Shown one piece after another: positions 13,201-22,947 of a stretch of 64,000 nt of DNA; within the stretch, counting starts at the first letter, position 1, and every line of letters starts with the position of its first letter. Both the position numbers and the translations under genes were made by a program. The notes beneath the pieces were generated by a model. The model was not told the origin of the DNA. It ran no database searches and saw only the letters and a program-made list of their open reading frames with translations. Source of the stretch: Diploscapter coronatus (lineage: Eukaryota > Nematoda > Chromadorea > Rhabditida > Rhabditidae); assembly GCA_964036155.1 (NCBI GenBank), contig OZ038422.1, forward strand, positions 73,493,201 through 73,557,200, written 5' to 3'.

Positions 13201-13545
13201 TCTATCTTTTCTCACGCTATTCCTCCCTACTTTCCTTCTTTCCCCTATCTCTAACTATAGGCTTCGTCGTTTACGAATTGCTGACTGATAATAAATCATT
13301 TTAATGAATACGATTTCTATCCAAAAATCATGGATGACTCATTTTAAATTTAGGCGGCAAAATCGTCGCCCTTAAATGATAGAATCCGAGATATGAGTCG
13401 GATCTACGCGACATCAACGATGACATCGACCAGACCGAACGGAAAAGCCATGCCGAAAGAGAAGAAGACAGAGAAGTTCGTTTGCGGGGAGGGCGGGAAG
13501 CGTTGTGATTGTCTGGACAAGCATTTGTTGATCAGGAATGATTAA
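7295..13545 (+). CDS. nphp-2-like: Inversin/nephrocystin-2-like ankyrin repeat protein
   Basis: Twenty-one exons join in frame to 872 residues: 7295-7363, 7408-7538, 7857-7992, 8057-8116, 8253-8406, 8872-8981, 9053-9202, 9818-9968, 10067-10159, 10199-10266, 10388-10574, 10764-10900, 10945-11059, 11306-11526, 11806-11916, 11958-12077, 12240-12354, 12675-12763, 12811-12925, 12994-13088 and 13354-13545. Residues about 1-430 are consecutive ankyrin repeats (for example DRVALHYAAETMDLDTFKKI and EGRTALHLAAANGNLEMVVY). The repeat block ends in EVYTPLDVAKRQNHQVVVEY, as in inversin. A long charged, serine-rich linker follows, then a compact conserved-looking block (about 710-810) with KAIFQELTHLKRMQIQYGK. 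Inversin/NPHP2 acts in the proximal ciliary compartment, in nematodes in sensory neurons. The assignment rests on the repeat layout and C-terminal block; another ankyrin scaffold is possible. A tRNA-Val gene and a foldback element sit in its introns. Confidence 0.75.
9537..9624 (+). tRNA. tRNA-Val(CAC) with 16-nt intron, inside a host intron
   Basis: The acceptor stem GTCTCTA/TAGAGAC is perfect and is followed by discriminator A. The D arm is GTGT..GCAC, the anticodon stem GTGCT/GGCAC, and the T arm TTGAG-TTCGATT-CTCAA. Anticodon CAC lies at 9570-9572, and a 16-nt intron (9574-9589) begins after position 37. Spliced length is 72 nt. TTTT about 10 nt downstream can terminate Pol III. A and B boxes (TGGTGTAATGG and GAGTTCGATTC) are intact. 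The gene is on the same strand as, and wholly within, the 9203-9817 intron of the inversin-like gene. It reads GUG valine codons. Confidence 0.87.
11591..11610. repeat. (TTC)n microsatellite
   Basis: About 20 nt of uninterrupted TTC/CTT repeats in an intron of the inversin-like gene. Confidence 0.9.
12116..12138. repeat. Poly-T tract
   Basis: A run of 23 T in an intron of the inversin-like gene. It is strand-oriented like a pyrimidine tract but about 100 nt from the acceptor, so probably a simple repeat. Confidence 0.9.
12513..12535. repeat. (TA)n microsatellite
   Basis: TA dinucleotide repeat in an intron of the inversin-like gene, next to a second AT-rich patch. Confidence 0.9.
13171..13292. 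mobile_element. Foldback MITE, GGCAA ends, flanking 8-9 bp direct repeats
   Basis: An inverted repeat pairs 13181-13199 with 13263-13281 (19 bp, one mismatch). The interior is pyrimidine-rich. ACTGATAA flanks it on both sides (13172-13179 and 13284-13291), and 9 bp match if one mismatch is allowed. The left end reads GGCAATTCG. The interior resembles the element at 28389-28510 (shared CTATC..TTTCTC and TAACTATAGG blocks), so the two look like one family. It lies in the last intron of the inversin-like gene. Confidence 0.7.
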
Positions 13546-14163
13546 GTTGAGGGGTAATTTGTAAACCACTTGACAAAATGATATAATATGTAGGCGAAAT
13601 AAGGTATGAAAGTTAAAAATACGACATTTTACCATATTTTTCGGTTTGCAAGTTGCCAAATTGCCCCTATCTCTGATCTTGAAATTGTGGTTCGTCGATT
13701 CACGTTTGACTTTGATGTGCTTATAATTTGTAGCTGCACGTTGTGAATCTTCAGTTTATAATGTAGATATTTCGAACTTCTTTTAATTTTTGTAAAAAAA
13801 TTGGTTTAGACAACCCACTGATAATAGACCAAGATGGGTCAATTAGCCCTATATTTTAACAAAAGATTTTCGATATTTCACGGTATGACATTACAACTAT
13901 CTTTTTTTTTATATTTTATATATTTACAGATTAATCATATATCTTTTATCAGATCATGTATTTACATATACAAACAAATTGAGTATATCATCATCGGCAT
14001 CAGTTTGTGATAATCAATAAATGCGTTTCGAATTAGTTCAACTCGTATTTTTAAAGTATCACTGGGAAAGGTTTGAAATAAAAATTTTAGGCTTGAGTAC
14101 TTTTGTCTCAGAGCAGAGAAATGAGATAGTCTTTGTGGGACGAAAATACTCTCATCATAAGTT
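13546..14163. other. Convergent 3' flanks of inversin-like and MOLO-1-like genes
   Basis: About 620 bp between two stop codons of convergent genes. It is AT-rich, with candidate AATAAA-type signals for the plus-strand gene near 14014 and 14078. No further gene is visible. Confidence 0.6.
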
Positions 14164-15624
14164 TTAACAACAAGTATAAGTTGTCCTTCGCTGCTCTCGC
14201 CTCTCAAAATGACCATCTTCTTCCTTTTGAACAACATCATATTCCTCGTGCTTTTTAATGCAGAATTTCACGGTTATAAATATACAGAGGGCCAATATTA
14301 AAATTCCCAAAACTACTCCAATTAGTATCGAAGCCCACAGGGGCAAGGGCCAGGTCCAGACTGAAAAATCGACTTTATCGATTTCTTTAGAAAAATTTAT
14401 ACCTCTTTCCAGTTGTTCACCCTTTAAAGCATGGGTATATTGATCCACCATCAGTTGAAGTCCGCCTATGTAATTTCCGGATTGGAAATATGATTCGAAA
14501 ATTTACACAATTAAATTTATAAGTGAAAAGAGTGATGATATACCAGCTTGTTTCTGGACTTGATCAATGATAGTCCGATAGAGGTATCGGCTAGCCACGT
14601 CTCCGACAGACGTCCAGATCTGCAATTGAAATTAAAATAATGATTTCGCGATAAAAAAGCTTTCGATATTGTAGCTCATAATTTGATTCTTAAGTTATTT
14701 CGGACTAAAACTCACAATCGAATCGTTAGTAGAGTAGACGATCAGAATATCGTCGTCGCATTGATCACGGTCGTAACGATCCCGAAGGCTATCGGCAAAT
14801 AACTCAGCGGCACGGAGCAGGTTGGCCCGGGTACTGGAATTGTCAGTTATCTTTAGATATAAAAGAGAAAACAAAACTAAAGATATCCAAATGATCTTTC
14901 ATTTGAAATGTTTTGAGATCGAAATTTCTGATGAAATCGTAAAGTCCTTGTATCCTTTTAAAAGTATTAAGAATGCTCTCTAAAAGGTGCTCGTGTGTTG
15001 TAAGATGGTTTTCTTTTAAAGACGGATATATATTTTTTAACTCTCGAGACATTTATAAAGAAAAAATCTCACTATTCATCATCGTTCAGCTTGAACTTCG
15101 GCACCAAGGCTATGCTCATCGTGAAACCATTCGAAGAGTCGATGCACTGAAACTCGTCCGCTGCTGAGCATAAGCATTTCGTCTTTCCTCGAACCTCTAT
15201 CAATGAAGTTGATAATTTGTCGACTGAAAACGAAATTATCCTTTTTAATTCTTAAATCATAACATAGCGTCTTCATAGCTTGAGCTTCTATAAATTTAAA
15301 TACTTCGATATTAAAAAGATTTTTTATATTCTGGTTTATTGACTTAAAGATAGAATATCATTGCCAAACTAATGTTGATATTGTCGACACTAAAGTGTAA
15401 AGCGTACGCAAATCGATATAGACTTGTGTTTGAACAAGAAAATATGGATCACCTCTCCCGGTATTATTCGTTCGACTCAGGAAATCGTTTGGGTCGCAAA
15501 GAAATGAAGGTCTGGGCTGGCCACAGAGTGAGGGCTGAAGTGAGGAATCCGGATAGGTTTCGGGAGTGTATTGGTCGAAGGCTTGGATACTAATGGCAAA
15601 GTAGAATAACAGAAAAAATAACAT
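14164..15624 (-). CDS. molo-1-like: MOLO-1-like single-pass TPM-domain protein
   Basis: Six exons (15624-15453, 15223-15073, 14833-14716, 14619-14544, 14495 or 14465 to 14403, and 14360-14164) give 268 or 258 residues. The order is a signal peptide (residues 1-15, ending ISIQA), an extracellular TPM domain starting with LCGQPRPSFLCDPNDFL and carrying a KTKCLCSAAD cysteine pair, one transmembrane helix (WASILIGVVLGILILALCI) and a short charged cytosolic tail. MOLO-1 of C. elegans is an auxiliary protein of levamisole-type acetylcholine receptors; this layout matches that family. The ATG is 4 nt after a TTTTAG acceptor, suggesting trans-splicing. The best protein alignment needs a junction whose intron ends in TTTTCG rather than AG (see findings). 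Ortholog versus paralog cannot be decided here. Confidence 0.82.
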
Positions 15625-16510
15625 TCTCCTAAAACAATTAAAATTGATACAGAAATCGTAAAAGGATAGTTTGTATATAGAAACATGCAAAGTTATGAAG
15701 CCCAGATTGTGATTTTTCTGTAGAAAAGTAAAAGTTAATGCATCAAGATATAATAAAAATGATTTTAAAAATAAAAAATAAATGAATCACCGGAAATTCG
15801 AAAATTGAAACTCCCACTTCCAAATGCGTGGGGTTCAAAATTGAGGACACTTCACCTCGCTATCATCGATGGATTGCAAATGTTAAGGAAGTGGAGGAAA
15901 GAGGATTGAAAATTGAGAGCGAAAAAGAAGAAAGAAGGCGACGGATAGCCCCAAGCGTTGCACAATCAGTATTGGCAAATATAGAATTCTTTTTCTTTTC
16001 CGCTCTCTTGTTTTGAAACTATATTTTGGGTTATTTACAATCGTGTTACAGCTTACTTAGGATTTCGAATGTTGAAATTACGAATAGTTACCTATTTTAT
16101 CTGGATATGTTTTAAATAAGTGTATGCATCTTTTCGCAAATTTATGTAATAATTCGAAGTTTGACTCGGAAGTCAATTATACCAAGGAAAATTTTTAGCT
16201 GTGCAGATTATTTCGATATAATTTCAACAACGATAATAAGATTCTTCTGGGTTAGGAAGAAAAATCATGAACTTGCAGCCAAAAGATAAATAATTCTTAT
16301 GACCCTCGTTAATAGGCTTGCCATATCAGGAAAAGCCTTCATAAAACTTTTAAGATCTAAAAGAATTTGGAAAGTTTTGATTTCCATCTGTTAATACGCG
16401 ATTGCGAGGTTATTATTCTTAAACGTCTTATCGCCCCCTTATCATTAAAACATTAACATTACAACCATCATTCATTTATTTTGGTGAGTATCGATTATTC
16501 TCAATATGCG
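15625..16510. other. Divergent promoter region, MOLO-1-like and LGR genes
   Basis: About 890 bp between two outward-reading start codons. The short open frame 15828-16016 (62 codons) has no similarity I recognise and no splice partners. Otherwise AT-rich DNA without clear motifs. Confidence 0.55.
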
Positions 16511-19500
16511 ATGACTAAAACCAGTCTACTATTAAATTTGAAATATTACATTTTACTGATATCATTGGTATTTCAAGCGAAATGCAACAATTATCATCAG
16601 CAGAGTCCATCGATATCAACGTTATTGGCTAAGGTTTGGGTTATCGTTTTTAATAAAGATTATGAAATTTTTCTATAAATGATGTCATGTTAGGCCTGTA
16701 ACAAATAAATTGTATTATTTTCCATGTAGCAATTTCTTGAAGCTTAGTTTTTTTTTAGAAATCTTGTAATTTCGAAGAACAAACCTGTAGATGCATCGTT
16801 AGTTTACAAACAGAATGTTGTTGCAAAGGATACAATATCACCGAGTTCCCAAAGGATTTAGCAGCTTCGATGAAAATATTGTGAAAATTAAAATAGTAAT
16901 TAAATTTTAAAATGAGTTGAATTAAGGATAATCTTTCAAACGGGCATAGAAAGGATAGAAGCGCCGATATTCGAAAATTATATTTACATTGAGGAAATGT
17001 AATGACATATAATCTTTTTAAAAATAATTCATGCTTCAGAGAAATTTTCGACCTACCCGAGCTAACCTATGTTAACGAAAACGCTATCAGCCATTTGAAG
17101 AGTTTGAGGAAGTTGTAGGATTTGCTAATTTTGTATAAAGGCTAGTTTTATTATTTCAGTTCGATTAGAAGATGTACGAAATTGACCGAGGCAGACGGCA
17201 CTTTTCTGGTTAACACTAAGAAAATTCAGTCTTTGTAAGCATAGTTTAAAAGTTTCGTTTTTAATTAGTTTATTTTAGGATCCTAAGAAATAACGGCCTG
17301 GATTCCATGCCCTACTTGAAAATGACTAATAACAATACGTTTAGAGATGTGGAAGTTGATTTATCGGGGAATCACGTGACATTGTTTCCTATTTTTGAGT
17401 TGCTTAAATTTATTTTTAGATAGAATTCATTGCTTCTAAGCACGTAGTGGATGTTAGAGCGAAGACTTTGAAATTAAGCAATAATCGCATTAAGCGAATC
17501 GATAGTAACGCATTTAATGGAAGCAGTTTTGTTAATTTGTAAGAGTTTATGTCACGTTATCACTTTTATACTTAATTTAGGCTAATTAACGACAATAAGG
17601 ACCTCGAAATTCTGAAGGAAAACACGTTTAATAACATCAAGAATCTGTATTATTTGAATTTGTCCAATACCGCCATTACTAGTTTGCCTATCAATGGGTT
17701 GAAGAAATTGAAAGGGCTTTATCTGGAGAATGTTCCTACTTTGAAGGTTCTTTGAGTTAAAATAAGATTTTCATGATTATTTTTAAGAAACTACCGTCGG
17801 TTCTGAATTTCACCGATTTGAGTGTCACTCATTTAACGTATCCTCATCATTGCTGTTTATTTAAGGTAATATTAAATGTAGTTAAACAAGTATTCTTAAA
17901 AATTTTGCTTTGTAAAGATTCGAATTTTTTAAAAATTTAAATTAAATTTTAGTATGTTGATACAGTGGATTTCGATGAAAGCGGTGTATCTCATACGAGC
18001 AAAGTCAAGGAAAAGGGTCAACGAAAATGCGATGATATTATCGTGAATCGAAAGCAAATTAGAAAACAAGTATTGTTAAATTTATTATCTTTTTATTTCA
18101 AAAAGATTTTAGAAACCTACCACTCAAACTACTAAAAAAGACGATCTCCAAGCCTTTTTCGATATGATGGAATCAAAGCCCTTTTCGCAGACGTCAGAAA
18201 ATAATTCTGAAATCCAACATTTAGACGACGATGAAGATTTACCGCGTAAAAACTATTTTTAAAGCGAAAGAGCATGAGAATTGGGAAGAGCAAAGAGAAA
18301 AATCACATTCTACGTCTCTGCGTACTCGTTCTCACTCATTCCTTCCATGTACTAAATTTATCTCCAACTTATCGACTTTTAGCCTTCACTCGTGACCAAA
18401 TCGGCGTTTCGAAATGCAATAATTCCCGGTATGAAAAGGTCAAGAATTTCGCTAACATCCTTTGCACTCCGTCATTCGGACCGCTGAATCCATGTGAAAA
18501 TATCGTGGGGTAGGTATGATAGAAAGTACGAAGGAAAACTTCTTCAAAGGTACCCCTTTCTCCAAAAGGCGATTTGGGGCGCGTGGATTTTGGCCATTGT
18601 GGGCAACGTTTTAGTTTGGATCGTTCTAGGACTGGCCTATGAGAAAAGAATGAGACTGCACTATCTTTATATGGTAAACATGTCTTTAGCGGACATGTGC
18701 GTAGGTAAGTTTGCAAAAAAACTTGTCATTTTTTCGAAAATAAAAACAAATTTTAGGAGTTTACCTAGCAATTCTGGCTATTGAAGATTATAGAACGGCA
18801 GAAGAGTATTACCGGTTCGCAGTGGCCTGGCAGGTAAATTTGTGGACCCCGAAGTTTTTTGATTTCTTTTTCACTTTAGACTGGTTTCGGGTGTAATATC
18901 GCGGGATTTCTAGCTGTTTTCGGGACATTTCTCTCGATTATTTCAATGTTCTTGATAGCTTTTGAAATGTCGTATAATGCTAGGTAAAATAAGTCAAGTT
19001 TTGAAAGAAGTAGGAATTTTAGGCAAGCCTTCTATGGCAAGAGACTATCCCAATTTGCCGGAGTCGGGTTGATAGTTGGGGCTTGGATTTTTTCCTTGGT
19101 CATGGCATGCTTACCGCTGATGGGGGTATCGAGTTATTCTGAAACGAGTATATGTTTGCCGCTGAGAGTGAAGAACTATTTTGATCGGGTAAGTCAGAAA
19201 GTCTCAAGAAATTAATCTTATCAAAACCGTTTGGGATTTGAAATTTCCTGAAACATTGATGACTTTTAATATAATAGTTATAAAAAATTGCTGATCGAAA
19301 AAGAAACTGAAGGTCCATGCTCTCTTCTCCTCAAGTAATATTTCGAAACCTATCATATTTCAGAGTTTTATCATATTCGGTCTACTCTTCAACCTAATCG
19401 CTTTCATAGCTATGGTCGGTTGCTACGCGTTCATAATCTATATGTTAAAGGTAAATTAGATTTTCATCTAAAGCTAAATTTAAAGGAAAATAGGAGAACC

Positions 19501-22500
19501 GAAACAGTCCCTCTCGAGAAGAAGATAAGGCTTTGATCACGAAAATGGCCTTGTTAGTGATCACCGATTTCATATGCTGGTTCCCGACGATATTTTTCGG
19601 TAAAAATTCCGATTTCGATCTAAAAAATAAAACTTTAGGTCTCTTCGCCGCCCTCGGAAAGCCACTTTTGACACTGAGCGAGTCGAAAATTTTCCTCGTT
19701 TTTTTCTTCCCGATAAACTGCGTTTCCAATCCGTTTTTATACGTATTTTTCACCAAGGTCGGTGATTTTTCTCGTTTTTTTACGATAATCTTTTATAGAT
19801 AGTACAAAGGAACCTGAAAGCGAAAACGATGCCGGTTTTGAAACGAATTACTTCTCCGAGTTTTACAAAGTAAGAGTATTCAGGAATTTACTTGAAAATA
19901 GTAGTACTTTTCCATGTATTCCTTCCAAGTAGCCAATTGTATGCAACAAATATTTTTTCAGCCCCCTATCAGCTTTCTACAATAATCAACCCCCCAACGG
20001 CGACAGAAGGGGTTCTCAACAGCATATTCGTCTTGCTGTAACTCAAGTAAATTTTATTTATTTTCGATAAATGGCAAGAAAAGGCTGATGAAATGATACT
20101 GTTGAGTCCTAAAATCTGGAAGATCGTAAATAGAGGTGAAAGAGGGACGACTTTAGGTTAATATTTTCCTTTCAAATACTACTATTCCTTCTTTCTAACA
20201 TACTGAAAAATATCCACGCACCCTCCCAGATTGTAGACTAAGAATCAGTGCCCTGAGTCAGGGTTGCAAATCTTGGACACGACACAACACGATTGGCACT
20301 CGTGTCGTGTTGTGTGAAAGAGTTGCAACCCTGCCCTGAGTATTCGTGATCGAAACACTCAGATTGATTATCAGACGACTTCGCTGAACAGCACGCCAAG
20401 AGGGTCAAACTGCTCTTCGATACGGTCGAGATCATCATTCGAATCGAACCGAAAGGGGTAATTTTTATTCTTTAAAATTATTTTTAAAAAAAAACCTTTC
20501 GCAATCAAATTCACACCCCTTTCCGTACAATGATAAGGTTTCTGGGCAGAAACCGTATGATTTGAAAATAGGTGTGGATGTGGAACTCAGAAGACTTAGA
20601 AATGTTTATCGGTGTATTTTTCTAAACTTCCTTAATCTAGAGACCAAATTAGTTTTTTTTTTAAAAAAAGGATTTTTTTGTGAAAATTTATAGTGAGAGG
20701 GATCGGCAAAAATGTTCAAACCCCTGATAAACTCTTTCAAAGTAAACCGAATGAAAATTGTACTCAAAATTTGAGAGTTGAAAGATTAATGTAAAAAGGC
20801 AAATATCCTTCTTCTCCACCTATTGTTTTGAATATAAAACTCCCCTACTCTAATTGGTTAGCCTTTAGTTTTTAAGGTTATATTCTGAAAACTTCCAGAT
20901 ATTTTTTCATAGGGATTTGTGAAAGCTATATAGTTTCGTTCCAGAAATTGAATTTGAATTTACAAAGTTTATACCGAAACTATCAATTTACGTTGATTAT
21001 TTTTATGTTGGGACCGTCTATTAAATCGAGGGCTAACCCCGAAATTTTTGGCCTTCAACTTCCAAGATCTACATGTTGTTATTGCAAATTAAATTAATTT
21101 CGAGAATTTTCAGATCCTCGCCTCGAGTCTCATTTCAGGACGAGCAAATTCCATTGAACTCACCCCCGATTTCCCCAACGAGGAAGTTCATTTCCTCAGC
21201 CATGAAGCGAGTTTCTGTCGTTCCGGAGGTAAATTTATTTTAGTTTTCGAAAATTACGATAAAATCGAAATCGCTCTGTTAAGAGCAACCAAACAAACGA
21301 TGCGAAATTTGCCCTATTTAGCCATTTTGCGTAATTTAAACTTCGAAAATTAGTTCAACATTCTAACTGATGCTAGTATTTTCTAACATTTTGAAATTTC
21401 AGGTTTCCGACGTCTCTGAGCACTCCTCCGAAAGTCACCATGAACACGTGCCGAGGCAGAAGAAAAAGGTGCTTCATAGGCATTCTTAGAAAATAAAGGA
21501 AATGTTTTTAGATGAGATTCTCCCTACATCGCTTCGGAAGCAGATCCCCAAAAACAGAAGAGAGACATCCGACGCCGATTCCGAACTCTGGGCAAGATTC
21601 AGGAAGGGGAAGTCTGGCATCGAGTGTTGATACGGTGAGGAGCATTTAAGATATGTTGCATAGTTTTGCTGCGTATGAGAGAAAATTTACTGGACTCCAT
21701 CAGGATTAACGTATTCGCATCTTTAGTTTCAGAAACCATTTCTTTGATTAAAAATGAAATATGAATAATGTTTCAAGTTTTCAAACCACAAAATTGGTAG
21801 TAGGGCCCCAGCCGATTTTGTGAAATTGAGGATAGCGTTTTAAAATCCATACCATTGAATCGGACCTGTTTCGGAAAGCAATGAGCAGTTTCTCTTTTTA
21901 CAAACCGATGTTCCTATCAAAAGTTGTGCATTGCATACTTTTGAAGATAGCAATTTTCAAACAGGTTGTCTCGCTTGTCGTTGATCATTTAAAAAAAAAT
22001 TTCTTCGTTCAAAAATATGCAGCACACTCAGATCTATAAGAATTTACTAGGTGCTTTTGAGTAGAACCTCCCTGGAGTTTCAGAAATTCATTTTTCCCGA
22101 AATTTCGCTGACGATTAATTTTCGAACGGTTCTAGAACAATTCCGTGACATTTTCACGACATTGTTTTGGTGAAATTCTTTTGCCAGAGTACTCAGTTTA
22201 GTGTTTGTAGAAGAAAGTTTCTCCAAAAAAAATTGCCTAATTAGCGAAATAACTAGCGAGCACAAAAGTTTTAACCGATTTTCGCTTCATAAAGTGGGCG
22301 GAGCTTGCGGACTCTAAATAATAGGTGGCTCCCTAGATCAACGAAATTTACTCAACATCACTAAACTTTTAGTACACGAGCCAAGATCGTTCTTATCAAA
22401 ATCATCGAGACAGTCGCCGGATTTCAGTTGACGAAAGTCAGCCTCACATCATCTTCCCGTATTCTCAGCCACCTGAAGAGTATATGAATACATGCTCACT

Positions 22501-22947
22501 TCCGAGTTCTTCGGGAACTATTGCTATTCCTCATTCTAGCAGGTATGAAGCTAATAGTGTATCTCAGCTTCCGGCGCTAGTTTAACTTCGAAGTTGATTT
22601 CAGAAGATCCTCAACCTTTCACTTGTCCCCACCAACGATTATCGCTGAAACCCCACCCCCAAGAAGGTTTAGGTATAGTTTAGTCATAATAAAATTAAGT
22701 CTGCAAAAGCGCGTAAGAGAGAAAGAACCAAAACTCATTAAAGGAGAGTAAAATGCGCAGAGTAGTCGCTATTCCTTCAATTTCTAGTTGAGTTTTGATA
22801 CTTTCCTCACTACACACCATCAGTAAATGAAATTTTACTTTCAGCCTGAATCTTGGCAAAAACTACCACCGCGACTCGATCCCGTTACTGATTGTCTCAG
22901 ACTACGGTCAAGATGAACACCATGACACGCAAATCACTACCACGTAG
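16511..22947 (+). CDS. fshr-1-like: Leucine-rich-repeat glycoprotein-hormone-type GPCR (LGR)
   Basis: Twenty-eight exons, from 16511-16633 to 22845-22947, join in frame to 998 residues. A signal peptide is followed by an N-terminal cysteine cap (KSCNFEEQTCRC), LRRs to about residue 290, and the hinge. The hinge holds YPHHCC and FGPLNPCENIVG, the cysteine boxes diagnostic of LGRs. Seven TM helices occupy about 440-725; TM6 has ITDFICWFP and TM7 has FPINCVSNPFLYVFFTK. The ERW-like position after TM3 reads FEMSYNAR. A long serine- and histidine-rich tail (about 268 residues) follows. In C. elegans, FSHR-1 is the only LGR of this type and works in innate immunity and stress responses. Exon 3 (16927-16998) is supported mainly by phase and the LRR pattern. 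A hAT-like MITE sits in the 20047-20374 intron. Confidence 0.92.
20251..20341. mobile_element. 75-bp hAT-like MITE with 8-bp target duplication
   Basis: The element at 20259-20333 begins CAGGGTTGCAA and ends TTGCAACCCTG, perfect 11-bp terminal inverted repeats of the hAT type (CAGGG ends). The 8-bp direct repeat CCCTGAGT flanks it exactly (20251-20258 and 20334-20341). Inside, 20277-20292 and 20300-20315 form a second inverted repeat (14 of 16), so almost the whole element folds. It has no coding capacity and would need a transposase from elsewhere. It lies in an LGR intron. Confidence 0.88.
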
